A stretch of 64,000 nucleotides of DNA from contig NZ_VRKN01000004.1 in NCBI RefSeq assembly GCF_008080435.1, positions 186,001 through 250,000 on the forward strand. The letters are read 5' to 3'. The stretch comes from Enterobacter asburiae. GTDB taxonomy: Bacteria > Pseudomonadota > Gammaproteobacteria > Enterobacterales > Enterobacteriaceae. This document shows positions 39,061-48,271 of this stretch, one piece after another. The position numbers and the translations under genes were made by a program. The number at the start of each line of letters is the position of its first letter. Position 1 is the stretch's first letter. The notes beneath the pieces were generated by a model. It was not told the origin of the DNA, made no database searches, and saw only the letters and a program-made list of their open reading frames with translations.

Positions 39061-39208
39061 GGAACCACTCCGGGTCAATGTTGGCAACGTCTACGCCATA
39101 CAGGCTGGCGACAGGCAGTATTGACTCAAGAACACGTTGCGCGCTGTTCTCCGCATTCGCTGGCCGGGTCGCAAAAAACCGCCGTAACGTGCTGATCCAT
39201 TTTTTCAT
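39041..39208 (-). CDS. Small basic protein, 55 residues, unknown
   Basis: ATG at 39208 preceded by GAGAGAGGG. The product begins MKKWISTLRRFFATRPANAE and ends EWFHDKTSR. It lies upstream of, and on the same strand as, the histidine kinase gene. No family recognised; good Shine-Dalgarno and sensible composition support it moderately. Confidence 0.5.
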   Translation of the reverse strand: MKKWISTLRRFFATRPANAENSAQRVLESILPVASLYGVDVANIDPEWFHDKTSR

Positions 39209-39447
39209 CGTCTTACCCTCTCTCGCCGTATCTGCCTTCAGTTAAACACCCAAACGTCGCGCGGGGGAAATACCAAAATCCACTGTCGATGTGCAGGATT
39301 TGCAAATAGCACCCCGTTCTTTTCACTCTTCATTAACACCTTGTTCACTAATGCTTTTTTGCTCATAGCAAAGAACGATTTCTTATTTGGCGATAGCTTT
39401 CGCTTATGGGAGCGTAACGGGGTAAAACAAAAACAACGGGATGGCGT

Positions 39448-40284
39448 ATGACTATGGCAGCAAATATAAAAGGGTTTACCAAACGGACACTGGTTCTGGG
39501 ATTACTGGCGGCCGGCAGCCTGCTTTCAGCGCAGGTACAGGCCGATCAGCTGGCGGATATTAAGGCCGCAGGGGTGGTGAAAGTGGCCACGTTTGACGCC
39601 AACCCGCCGTTTGGCTCTATTGATGCAAAAACACACGAGATCGTGGGTTACGACGTGGACTTCGCCAAAGCGCTGGCAAAATCGCTCGGCGTGAAGCTTG
39701 AACTGGTTGCCACCAATCCGGCTAACCGTATTCCGCTGCTGCAGTCCGGGAAAGCAGACCTGATCGTGGCGGATATCACTATCACCCCGGAACGTGCACA
39801 GGTGATTGATTTTTCGACCCCTTATTTTGTCACCGGCCAGCAGTTCCTGGTTCCGGCAAAGTCTCCGGATAAGCTTGATGACTATAGCCGGGCGCGCATT
39901 GGCGCGGTCAAAGGAACCACGGGCGAGCAGGCGCTGCACCAGCGTTTCCCGCAGTCACGCGTGCTCTCTTATGACGATATTCCCCTGGCGCTGACGGCAC
40001 TGCGCAATGGAAACGTGCAGGCCATAACCCAGGACAGCACCATCCTGGCCGGTCTGCTGGCGCAGGCGCCAGATAAAGCGAACTTCAAAATCCTGCCCGA
40101 TCTGCTCAGTAAAGAAGAGATTGGCGTTGGGGTGAAGAAAGGTGAAACGGCGCTGCTGAAAGCCGTTAACGATGAGCTGGTTAATCTCGAGAAAAGCGGC
40201 CAGGCGGCCAAAATCTACGACGTCTGGTTTGGCCCACAAACCGCCTCTCCACAGCCTCGCGCCTTTAAAATAGAAGCCAGGTAA
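39448..40284 (+). CDS. Polar amino-acid ABC transporter substrate-binding protein
   Basis: 278 residues with a signal peptide ending VQADQ, then an SBP family 3 domain: GVVKVATFDANPPFGSID, EIVGYDVDFAKALAK, DLIVADITITPERAQVIDFSTPY. It delivers a polar amino acid to the permease encoded downstream; specificity cannot be read. First gene of a four-gene operon that diverges from the kinase operon. ATG at 39454 is an alternative start. Confidence 0.93.
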   Translation: MTMAANIKGFTKRTLVLGLLAAGSLLSAQVQADQLADIKAAGVVKVATFDANPPFGSIDAKTHEIVGYDVDFAKALAKSLGVKLELVATNPANRIPLLQSGKADLIVADITITPERAQVIDFSTPYFVTGQQFLVPAKSPDKLDDYSRARIGAVKGTTGEQALHQRFPQSRVLSYDDIPLALTALRNGNVQAITQDSTILAGLLAQAPDKANFKILPDLLSKEEIGVGVKKGETALLKAVNDELVNLEKSGQAAKIYDVWFGPQTASPQPRAFKIEAR

Positions 40285-40286
40285 TT

Positions 40287-41102
40287 ATGCTCTCAGATTT
40301 ATTTTCACACTCCGCGGCCGGTGCCGCGGATTTTTCACATCTGGAACACGCCAGCGTCGAGTTTCGTGACGTCGTAAAACGTTACGGCGACCATGAGGTA
40401 TTAAAAGGCATTAACCTCAGCATTTCTCCGGGTGAAGTGGTGGCGATCCTCGGTCCATCCGGTTCAGGGAAATCGACGTTGATCCGTCTTATCAACCAGC
40501 TTGAAACCCTCAGTGACGGCGACATTCTGATTGATAACAAACCCACCGCCCGGCTTGCCACTGCGGCACTGCGCCAGTTACGCAGCCGCGTCGGTTTTGT
40601 GTTCCAGCAATTTAACCTTTACGCCCACCTCACCGCCAGCCAGAACATTACCCTGGCGCTGGAGCACGTTCACGGCTGGAAGCCACAGCCTGCCCAGGAG
40701 CGCGCGCTAACGCTGCTGGAAAAGGTCGGGATGCGGGAAAAAGCCCATCATTTTCCTGCGCAGCTCTCCGGCGGCCAGCAGCAGCGCGTGGCGATTGCTC
40801 GCGCGCTGGCCTCCTCGCCGCAAATCATTCTCTTTGATGAACCGACGTCAGCCCTCGATCCCGAGATGATTGGCGAAGTGTTATATGTGATGAAAGCCCT
40901 CGCCCACAGCGGGATCACCATGATTGTGGTGACGCACGAGATGCGGTTTGCCAGGGAGATTGCTGACCGGATCGTCTTTATCGACGGCGGACACATTCTC
41001 GAAACCGCCCCGCCTGCGCAATTTTTCAGTCAACCGTCGCATCCACGCGCCCAGCGGTTCCTGCAAAAAGTGCTCGACCCGCTTCACCAGGAGCCGCTGT
41101 AA
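40287..41102 (+). CDS. Polar amino-acid ABC transporter ATP-binding protein
   Basis: 271 residues. Walker A GPSGSGKST, Q-loop FVFQQFNLY, signature LSGGQQQRV, Walker B IILFDEPTSALD and switch His in VVTHEM. A GlnQ/HisP-like ATPase with an unusual N-terminal extension of about 25 residues before the ABC core. Two bases separate it from the binding-protein gene. Confidence 0.94.
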   Translation: MLSDLFSHSAAGAADFSHLEHASVEFRDVVKRYGDHEVLKGINLSISPGEVVAILGPSGSGKSTLIRLINQLETLSDGDILIDNKPTARLATAALRQLRSRVGFVFQQFNLYAHLTASQNITLALEHVHGWKPQPAQERALTLLEKVGMREKAHHFPAQLSGGQQQRVAIARALASSPQIILFDEPTSALDPEMIGEVLYVMKALAHSGITMIVVTHEMRFAREIADRIVFIDGGHILETAPPAQFFSQPSHPRAQRFLQKVLDPLHQEPL

Positions 41103-41848
41103 TGGCCGCGCTCGACTGGCAGGGAGTGCTGACCGGGCAGCCCCTGCAGTGGATAGTATCCGGTTTTCTCACCACGCTGTGGGTCACGCTCGCGGGCGTG
41201 GTACTTGCCACCCTGCTTGCGTTGTTTTTTCTGCTGCTTCGCCTCTCCGCAGGGCGGTTCGGTCATGCCGTCGTCAGCGGCTGGGTCTCGCTGTTTCGCA
41301 ACACGCCGCTGCTGGTGCAGCTCCTGTTCTGGTACTTCGCCGCCTGGAACGGGCTGCCGCTCGGGTTTCGGGAGGTCGTGAATGCCGATCACGCCTGGTC
41401 GATTTTGCCCGGTGACGTCTGGTGGTTCACGCCTGAATTTTTATGTTCTGCCTGGGGGCTGGGCGTGTTCACCTCGGCCTTTTTAATTGAGGAGATTGAG
41501 TCCGGGCTGCGTTCCGTCCCCAACGGACAGCGGGAGGCGGCGCTGGCGCAGGGATTTTCTGCCTGGCGGTTATTCCGCTACATTCAGCTGCCGCAAGGAC
41601 TGGCGAATGCCTGGCAGCCTGTCGTCGGTCAGTATCTCAACCTGATGAAGCTCTCCTCGCTCGCCAGCGGCATTGGCTTTGCCGAACTCACCTATCAGGT
41701 GCGGCAGATTGAAAGCTATAACGCGCACGCGCTGGAGGCCTTTACCGTGGGAACCGCACTGTATCTGCTTACCGGCGTGCTAATGGGTATGCTACTGACG
41801 CGACTCGGCCCCCGCGCAGGGAGGACTCAGCATGATTGCCGGATTTAA
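41102..41848 (+). CDS. Polar amino-acid ABC transporter permease 1
   Basis: 248 residues with about five helices and the EAA-type loop GQREAALAQGFSAWRLFRYIQLPQ. The start overlaps the ATPase stop by one base and the tail overlaps the second permease by 17 bases. Heterodimer partner of the next gene. Confidence 0.93.
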   Translation: MAALDWQGVLTGQPLQWIVSGFLTTLWVTLAGVVLATLLALFFLLLRLSAGRFGHAVVSGWVSLFRNTPLLVQLLFWYFAAWNGLPLGFREVVNADHAWSILPGDVWWFTPEFLCSAWGLGVFTSAFLIEEIESGLRSVPNGQREAALAQGFSAWRLFRYIQLPQGLANAWQPVVGQYLNLMKLSSLASGIGFAELTYQVRQIESYNAHALEAFTVGTALYLLTGVLMGMLLTRLGPRAGRTQHDCRI

Positions 41849-42518
41849 CGTGATTGTTGATAACCTGGATTATCTGCTGTGGGGACGTGCTGCTGCGGGT
41901 GAACCCGGCGGCGTGTTGCTCTCGCTGCTGATGGCCGCAGGAGCCGCCATACTTGCTCTGCCCTGCGGAATTGCGCTGGCGTGCGCCGCGTGGCGCTATC
42001 CCGGGCTTGTGCGTAAGGCGCTGTTCCTGTGGGCAGAGTTGATACGCGGCATTCCGCTCATCTTTGTGATTTTCTGGATGTGGTATCTGCTGCCGCTGAT
42101 GACCGGCGGCGATCTGCCCGGCGCTCTTACCGTGACGCTGGCGCTGGCCTGGTTCACGGCGGCATCGGTCATGCATTCGGTTCTCGCCGGACTAAACGCG
42201 TTGCCCGCCGGGCAGTATGAAGCGGCACTGACTCAGGGATTCAGCACGCGGCAAACCTTGTGGCGCGTGCTGCTCCCGCAGGTGATGCGCAATATTCTGC
42301 CGTCGCTGGTGGGGATTTTTATCAGCCTGCTGAAGGATACGTCGCTGGCGTTTATCGTGAACGTACCGGAACTGACCACGGTGGCAGGACAGGTCAACAA
42401 CCGGGTGCAAATCTACCCGGCGGCCATTTTTATCTTTACGGGCGTGGTCTACTACCTGCTCTGCTGCTCGCTTGAGCAGCTTGCGAAGCGCTGGCGCATT
42501 ACCCGGCCAGCGCTTTAA
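41832..42518 (+). CDS. Polar amino-acid ABC transporter permease 2
   Basis: 228 residues with EAA loop GQYEAALTQGFSTRQTLWRVLLPQ and N-terminal IPLIFVIFWMWYLLP typical of HisM/GltK-like permeases. Last gene of the importer operon. Its end overlaps convergent fumD by 20 bases. Confidence 0.93.
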   Translation: MIAGFNVIVDNLDYLLWGRAAAGEPGGVLLSLLMAAGAAILALPCGIALACAAWRYPGLVRKALFLWAELIRGIPLIFVIFWMWYLLPLMTGGDLPGALTVTLALAWFTAASVMHSVLAGLNALPAGQYEAALTQGFSTRQTLWRVLLPQVMRNILPSLVGIFISLLKDTSLAFIVNVPELTTVAGQVNNRVQIYPAAIFIFTGVVYYLLCCSLEQLAKRWRITRPAL

Positions 42519-42708
42519 CCACCGTTTCCATCGCTTCGGTTGTCAATTCACTGCGCTTAACGCGCTGGTTCGCCAGCGCGGTACGCAGGACTCCGGCAAT
42601 GACAATATGCTTTGGCTCCTGCCCTAAATCACGCATCTCAAGCACCACCTTCCCAACCACCCGGCACATCTCCTGATACAGCGCTTCATCTTTGGTCACG
42701 TTACCCAT
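42499..42708 (-). CDS. fumD: Fumarase D (YdhZ)
   Basis: 69 residues, nearly identical to E. coli FumD (MCRVVGKVVLEMRDLGQEPKHIVIAGVLRTALAN), reported as a small protein with fumarase activity. The MGNVTK start at 42708 is favoured because GGAG lies 8 bases upstream; the ATGs at 42717 are too close to it. In E. coli it lies near pykF, as here. Confidence 0.92.
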   Translation of the reverse strand: MGNVTKDEALYQEMCRVVGKVVLEMRDLGQEPKHIVIAGVLRTALANQRVKRSELTTEAMETVVKALAG

Positions 42709-42764
42709 CGTCATCACTCCATTGCCTTTTAAACGTTGAGCTTAAATGATTCTCCTGCCGGATA

Positions 42765-42800
42765 CAAAAAAGAAGCCCGGCGAGAGACTCACCGGGCTTC
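42765..42800 (-). terminator. Terminator of the metNIQ-like operon
   Basis: On the minus strand, GAAGCCCGG/CCGGGCTTC with an 11-base loop is followed by CTTTTTTG. Confidence 0.88.
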
Positions 42801-42818
42801 ATCTGTAAAATCAGTAAA

Positions 42819-43631
42819 TTAGTTGTTTACTGGAATGACCGCGCCTTTGTATTTGGTGCGGATCCAGTCCTGAATCTCTTTCGAGTGCAGCACGTCCACC
42901 AGCGCGACGATATCTTTCTTCTTCTCGTCACCGCGATGCACGGTAATGATGTTGGCGTACGGGTTATTTTCACCGCTCTCCACCGCAATCGGGTCGTGAA
43001 CCGGATCCAGACCTGCGTCAATCGCGTAGTTGGCGTTGATCACCACCGCAGCGCCTTCATCGTTGTTGTACATCTGCGGCAGCAGGGACGCTTCAACGTT
43101 AGGGGTGAACTGCAGCTTTTTCGGGTTCTCGACGATGTCGCTGATGCGCGCGGTCACTTTATCGATGCCCGGCTTCAGCTTGATCACGCCCTCTTTCTCG
43201 AAGATGGAGAGAATTCGGCCCTCTTCAGAAACCGCGTCACGCATGATGATCTTGCCACCCTCCGGCAGGTCTTTCAGCGACTTGTATTTTTTGGAGTAGA
43301 TGCCGATTGGCTCAATGTGGATCGCGCCTGCACTGACAAAATCGTAGTCTTTATCGCCCGCATGATCTTTCAGCACGCTGTTCAGGTAAGGAATGTGCTG
43401 GAAATAGTTCGCGTCGATGTCATGACCCGCCAGCGCGGTGTTCGGCAGAATGTAGTCCTGGAACGGTTTAATCTCCAGGTCGATACCCTGCTTCGCCAGA
43501 ATCGGCTTTGCCTGCTCCAGAATTTCGGCGTGCGGCGTGTTGGATGCGCCCACGGTCAGGGTGTCGGCCCAGGAGGCGAAGCTCAGGGCGCTCAGGGTTG
43601 CGGCGGCGATCAGTGTCAGTGTCTTTTTCAT
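42819..43631 (-). CDS. MetQ/NlpA-family substrate-binding protein (second copy type)
   Basis: 270 residues of the lipoprotein-9 family, which binds methionine. The signal peptide ends SFASWA-DTL without a lipobox Cys, so the mature protein should be soluble rather than lipidated like E. coli MetQ. Core motifs NTPHAEILEQAKPILAKQGI and NEDxxANYFQH-like DIDANYFQHIPYL are present. Third gene of the operon. Confidence 0.9.
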   Translation of the reverse strand: MKKTLTLIAAATLSALSFASWADTLTVGASNTPHAEILEQAKPILAKQGIDLEIKPFQDYILPNTALAGHDIDANYFQHIPYLNSVLKDHAGDKDYDFVSAGAIHIEPIGIYSKKYKSLKDLPEGGKIIMRDAVSEEGRILSIFEKEGVIKLKPGIDKVTARISDIVENPKKLQFTPNVEASLLPQMYNNDEGAAVVINANYAIDAGLDPVHDPIAVESGENNPYANIITVHRGDEKKKDIVALVDVLHSKEIQDWIRTKYKGAVIPVNN

Positions 43632-43659
43632 GATGATGGTTCCTGTGTGTTATTAGAGA

Positions 43660-44328
43660 TTATCTTTTGTCTAACAGTGAAGTAATGACATCGCCGCAGA
43701 ACTGGATAATGAAAACGATGATTAAAATGGTCACCGTTGCCACCAGCGTGACGTCACCATGGTTGCGCTGGAATCCTTCCAGATAAGCCAGATTTCCCAA
43801 ACCACCGGCACCAATCACCCCCGCCATTGCGCTGTAGCTCACCAGCGCAATCAGCGTCACCGTAATACCTGAAACCAGTGCAGGTGATGATTCCGGCAGT
43901 AAAACCCGAAACACTAACGTGCTCAGTCGTGCGCCCATCGAGCGCGTTGCTTCTATGACGCCTTTATCCACTTCACGCAGGGCGATCTCCACCAGGCGTG
44001 CGTAGAACGGTGCGGCGCCCACAATCAGCGCCGGCAGCGCCGCGTTCGCGCCAAGAATGGTGCCTACGACGGTCTTGGTGAACGGGATCAGCAGGACAAT
44101 CAGAATGATGAACGGAATCGAGCGGAACACGTTCACCACAATCGAAATGACGCTGTAGACCGTGCGGTTGTGGAACAGCCCGCCGCGCGCGGTTAAAAAC
44201 AGCGCCAGCCCCAGCACGATACCCAGCACAAACGTCGCCACGCCGGACAGTGCGGTCATATACAGCGTCTCCAGCGTCGCCGCCCAGAGCTGATCCCACT
44301 TGAGATGCGGAAAGAGGTTCTCAGCCAT
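43660..44328 (-). CDS. MetI-like methionine ABC permease
   Basis: 222 residues with five helices. The coupling loop reads KGVIEATRSMGARLSTLVFRVLLPES. Very similar to MetI. It overlaps the ATPase gene by 8 bases and precedes the binding-protein gene by 28 bases. Confidence 0.92.
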   Translation of the reverse strand: MAENLFPHLKWDQLWAATLETLYMTALSGVATFVLGIVLGLALFLTARGGLFHNRTVYSVISIVVNVFRSIPFIILIVLLIPFTKTVVGTILGANAALPALIVGAAPFYARLVEIALREVDKGVIEATRSMGARLSTLVFRVLLPESSPALVSGITVTLIALVSYSAMAGVIGAGGLGNLAYLEGFQRNHGDVTLVATVTILIIVFIIQFCGDVITSLLDKR

Positions 44329-45343
44329 GTTTAATTACCTCGCCTTCAATATCGCTGTGCTGCAGGTCGGCGAGGATATTGTTCAGTTGTTCATCGGAAG
44401 CCACGACGTGAACCCAAAGCTGCCCGAAAACACCGTGGGCGGTTTGCGTCATTTTCCCGTGCAGGATGTTAAACGGCAGGCCGTAGCGCAGGGTCAGTTC
44501 ACCCACGATAGGCTTATGGGTGCTGTGCCCGGTAAAGGTCAGTCTGATGACCGTGCCTTCCAGATCGTTTGCCAGTTCGGTATTGAAGGTTTCCTCTTCG
44601 GCATACTGGCTCACCTGGCGGACAAACTGCTGCGTAATCGGCTGCTGCGGATGGGTAAAGACGCTCAGCACGTCGCCCTCTTCCACCACTTTACCGTTCT
44701 CCATCACCGCCACGCGGTCGCAGATTTTGCGCACCACATGCATCTCGTGCGTGATCAGCACGATGGTCAGTTTGAAACGACGGTTAATATCCAGCAGCAG
44801 ATCGAGGATCTGATCGGTGGTCTGCGGGTCAAGCGCGGAGGTGGCTTCATCGCAGAGCAGCACGTCAGGGTTGTTAGCCAGCGCACGCGCAATACCCACG
44901 CGCTGCTTTTGTCCGCCGCTCAGCTGGGACGGGTAGGCATTCTCACGCCCCTTCAGGCCAACCAGCGCCACCAGCTCGGCAACGCGCGTCCTGATGTTGG
45001 CTTTTGGCACACCGGCGATTTGCATCGAGAAAGCGATATTCTCGCTCACCGTGCGCGACCACAGCAGGTTGAAGTGCTGGAACACCATGCTGATTTTCAG
45101 ACGCGCCTGGCGCAGCGCTTCACCCTTTGCAGCAGAGATATCCTGACCGTTAATGGTAACGCTTCCGGCGCTGGGTTTTTCCAGGCCGTTCAGCAGACGA
45201 ATCAGCGTGCTTTTCCCGGCCCCGCTGTAGCCAATAATTCCGTAAATCTGTCCCTGCTCTATCGTCAAATTAACGTTATCAACGGCAGTCAGCGCGACCT
45301 TTCCGTTGTCAAAAACCTTCGAAATATTCCTGAGTACGATCAT
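44321..45343 (-). CDS. MetN-like methionine ABC ATPase
   Basis: 340 residues. Walker A GYSGAGKST, signature LSGGQKQRV, Walker B VLLCDEATSALD. A C-terminal NIL/ACT-like domain (from about residue 265) is the methionine transinhibition module of MetN. First gene of the operon, divergent from the transsulfuration genes. Confidence 0.92.
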   Translation of the reverse strand: MIVLRNISKVFDNGKVALTAVDNVNLTIEQGQIYGIIGYSGAGKSTLIRLLNGLEKPSAGSVTINGQDISAAKGEALRQARLKISMVFQHFNLLWSRTVSENIAFSMQIAGVPKANIRTRVAELVALVGLKGRENAYPSQLSGGQKQRVGIARALANNPDVLLCDEATSALDPQTTDQILDLLLDINRRFKLTIVLITHEMHVVRKICDRVAVMENGKVVEEGDVLSVFTHPQQPITQQFVRQVSQYAEEETFNTELANDLEGTVIRLTFTGHSTHKPIVGELTLRYGLPFNILHGKMTQTAHGVFGQLWVHVVASDEQLNNILADLQHSDIEGEVIKHG

Positions 45344-45743
45344 TCTTATTCTTTATCCGTTTCGCGCATGGCTGTTTAGCAGTATGGATGTCCAAACGAT
45401 AGTAAACAGGCGTTATCAGCTTTTAAATGAACAAAAAAGAATTTGTTATAACTTTCGGAGATAAACAGGGGATTTACCGGGTGGGGAGCATTTAGACCAA
45501 TTTCAGCAATGATTATCTGCCGGATGCATATCTGCTGGTAGATGCCCGCGAAAAATGGTCATTTTTTCAGCGTTTCATGCCGATATAGCCATCCTCACAT
45601 CCAGACAACTTTACGTCTTGCTGTCCTGACTTCCAGAAATGGCATTTATATTCTTTTCTGTTCTAAAGGGCAGTGAATGGTTCTTTATTGAGAAAATTTC
45701 ACCGCCCTATCATCCCGTCATGACATCCAGAAAGGAAAACATC
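45344..45743. promoter_or_regulatory. Divergent control region with MetJ-box-like sequences
   Basis: 400 bases without a gene. Near the metN-like start, TATGGATGTCCAAACGAT at 45383-45400, and near the mtcB start, CACATCCAGACAACTT then TACGTCTT at 45596-45619, resemble tandem 8-base MetJ boxes (AGACGTCT). Both operons may therefore be SAM/MetJ repressed; this is inference from motif resemblance. Confidence 0.5.
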
Positions 45744-47114
45744 ATGACGATTTATCACTCCGTCACTGAACTGATTGGTCGTACCCCGCTTATCCAGCTG
45801 CATAAGCTTGATACCGGTCCCTGCTCGCTGTTTCTGAAGCTGGAAAATCAGAATCCGGGCGGTTCTATTAAGGATCGCGTTGCGCTGTCGATGATTAATG
45901 AAGCGGAGCGTACCGGACAGCTGCAGCCGGGCGGCACGATTATTGAAGCAACGGCGGGGAATACCGGTCTCGGCCTGGCGCTGATCGCCGCCCAGAAAGG
46001 CTACTCGCTGATCCTGGTGGTGCCGGACAAAATGAGCCGCGAGAAGATTTTTCACCTGCGCGCGCTGGGTGCCCAGGTGGTGCTGACCCGCTCCGACGTT
46101 AACAAGGGCCACCCCGCCTATTACCAGGATTACGCCCAGCGCCTGGCCAATGAACTGCCCGGCGCGTTTTACATCGACCAGTTCAATAACGAAGCCAACC
46201 CGCTGGCGCACCGCACCACCACGGCACCGGAACTGTATGAGCAGCTGGACGGCAGGATCGACGCCATCGTGGTGGGCGTCGGCTCAGGCGGTACGCTGGG
46301 CGGCCTGCAGGCGTGGTTCGCCGAGCACTCTCCGCACACGGAGTTTGTCCTGGCCGATCCGGCCGGGTCGGTGCTTGCCGACCAGGTGGAAACTGGACGC
46401 TACCACGACGCGGGCTCCTGGCTGGTTGAGGGTATTGGCGAAGACTTTATTCCGCCGCTGGCTCACATTGAAGGGGTGAATCGCGCCTGGCGCATCACCG
46501 ACCGCGAAGCCTTCACCACCGCACGCGATCTGCTGAAAACGGAAGGCATTCTGGCGGGCTCCTCCAGCGGCACGCTGTTGGCGGCCGCGCTGAAATATTG
46601 CCAGGCGCAGACCACGCCGAAACGCGTGGTGACCTTCGCCTGCGACAGCGGCAACAAGTACCTCTCGAAGATGTTTAACGACGACTGGATGCGTCAGCAA
46701 GGGCTCATCACGCGCCCTCAGGTCGGCGACCTCTCCGACTACATCGCCCTGCGTCATGATGAAGGTGCCACCGTCACCGCCGCCCCGGACGACACGCTTT
46801 CCACCGTACTGGCACGCATGCGCCTGTATGACATCTCCCAGTTGCCGGTGCTGGAGAACGGCAAGGTGGTGGGCATTATCGACGAGTGGGACCTCCTGCG
46901 GCATATCGGCGGCGACGGCGATCGCTTCGCGCTTCCGGTGACGGCAGCCATGACGCGTCAGGTGGAGTTCCTCGATAAACACGCCCCGGAAAGCGCCCTG
47001 AACGCCATCTTCGACCGCGGTCTGGTGGCCGTGATTAATGACAACGACCGTTTTCTCGGTCTGATTACGCGCAGCGACGTTCTGACCGCCTGGCGCAACC
47101 GTCTTAAGCAATAA
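45744..47114 (+). CDS. mtcB: Cystathionine beta-synthase (reverse transsulfuration)
   Basis: 456 residues. PLP fold-type II domain with Lys43 (NPGGSIKDRVA), phosphate loop GVGSGGTLGG and TAGNTGLGLA. Two C-terminal CBS repeats (about 335-456) are typical of bacterial cystathionine beta-synthase. It condenses homocysteine and serine. Corresponds to Klebsiella mtcB. ATG at 45744 follows AAAGGA; the ORF start at 45639 is rejected. Eight bases precede mtcC. Confidence 0.9.
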   Translation: MTIYHSVTELIGRTPLIQLHKLDTGPCSLFLKLENQNPGGSIKDRVALSMINEAERTGQLQPGGTIIEATAGNTGLGLALIAAQKGYSLILVVPDKMSREKIFHLRALGAQVVLTRSDVNKGHPAYYQDYAQRLANELPGAFYIDQFNNEANPLAHRTTTAPELYEQLDGRIDAIVVGVGSGGTLGGLQAWFAEHSPHTEFVLADPAGSVLADQVETGRYHDAGSWLVEGIGEDFIPPLAHIEGVNRAWRITDREAFTTARDLLKTEGILAGSSSGTLLAAALKYCQAQTTPKRVVTFACDSGNKYLSKMFNDDWMRQQGLITRPQVGDLSDYIALRHDEGATVTAAPDDTLSTVLARMRLYDISQLPVLENGKVVGIIDEWDLLRHIGGDGDRFALPVTAAMTRQVEFLDKHAPESALNAIFDRGLVAVINDNDRFLGLITRSDVLTAWRNRLKQ

Positions 47115-47122
47115 AGGAACAG

Positions 47123-48271
47123 ATGATGAAAAACCTGGCTACCCTGAGCGTACACAGCGGCGAGTTCAACGACCAGCACGGCGCCGTCATGCCGCCGATT
47201 TACGCCACCTCGACGTTTGCACAACCGTCACCCGGCGAGCATACCGGCTATGAGTATTCCCGCAGCGGTAACCCCACCCGTCACGCGCTGGAAACCGCCA
47301 TCGCCGAACTGGAAGGCGGCACGCGCGGCTACGCCTTCGCCTCCGGTCTGGCGGCCATCTCCACGGTGCTCGAACTGCTGGATAAAGACAGCCATATTGT
47401 TGCCATTGATGACGTTTACGGTGGGACGTACCGCCTGATTGAAAACGTGCGCAAGCGCAGCACCGGCCTGCAGGTCAGTTGGGTTAAACCGGACGACTTA
47501 GCCGGGCTTGAGGCCGCCATCCGCCCGGATACTCGTATGGTATGGGTCGAAACGCCAACTAACCCGCTGCTGAAGCTGGCGGATCTGGCGGCCATTGCGG
47601 CGATCGCTCGTCGTCATAACGTCATCAGCGTGGCGGATAACACCTTCGCGTCGCCGGTGATCCTCCGTCCGCTGGCGTCGGGTTTCGATATCGTGGTGCA
47701 CTCCGCCACCAAATACCTGAACGGCCATTCTGACGTGGTGGCCGGGCTGGCGATTGTCGGGGACAACAAGGAACTGGCGGATAAGCTGGGCTATCTGCAA
47801 AACGCCGTGGGCGGCGTACTGGATCCGTTCAGCAGCTTCCTGACGCTGCGCGGTATACGCACGCTTGCGCTGAGGGTAGAAAAGCACAGCACCAACGCGC
47901 TGGCGATTGCGCAATGGCTCGATCAGCATCCTCTGGTCGAAAAGGTGTTCTATCCCGGCCTGGAATCGCATCCACAGTATCAGCTTGCCCGCACGCAGAT
48001 GGCGCTTCCCGGTGGGATGATCTCTGTCGTAGTAAAAGGTGATGCGCAACGCGCCACCGAGGTGATTCGCAACCTGAAGTTGTTCACCCTCGCGGAGAGC
48101 CTGGGCGGCGTGGAAAGTCTGGTGAGCCAGCCCTACAGCATGACGCATGCCTCGATTCCGCTGGAGCAACGCCTGGCAAACGGCATTGTGCCGCAGCTGA
48201 TCCGTCTGTCAGTCGGGATTGAAGATCCGAAAGACCTGATTGCCGACCTCAGCCAGGCGCTGCAAAAATAA
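47123..48271 (+). CDS. mtcC: Cystathionine gamma-lyase (reverse transsulfuration)
   Basis: 382-residue Cys/Met-metabolism PLP enzyme, fold type I. Lys197 (SATKYLNGHSDVV) binds PLP, and YEYSRSGNPTR and the C-terminal LAESLGGVESLVSQPYSMTHAS motif are present. It follows cystathionine beta-synthase, so it most likely cleaves cystathionine to cysteine (Klebsiella mtcC); gamma-synthase activity cannot be excluded. The second ATG (47126) has better ribosome spacing. Confidence 0.88.
   Translation: MMKNLATLSVHSGEFNDQHGAVMPPIYATSTFAQPSPGEHTGYEYSRSGNPTRHALETAIAELEGGTRGYAFASGLAAISTVLELLDKDSHIVAIDDVYGGTYRLIENVRKRSTGLQVSWVKPDDLAGLEAAIRPDTRMVWVETPTNPLLKLADLAAIAAIARRHNVISVADNTFASPVILRPLASGFDIVVHSATKYLNGHSDVVAGLAIVGDNKELADKLGYLQNAVGGVLDPFSSFLTLRGIRTLALRVEKHSTNALAIAQWLDQHPLVEKVFYPGLESHPQYQLARTQMALPGGMISVVVKGDAQRATEVIRNLKLFTLAESLGGVESLVSQPYSMTHASIPLEQRLANGIVPQLIRLSVGIEDPKDLIADLSQALQK

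Noticed and set aside
39390..39415. Sigma-54-like promoter before the amino-acid importer
   Set aside because: TTGGC and GC are separated by 11 rather than 10 bases, so the -24/-12 spacing is wrong.
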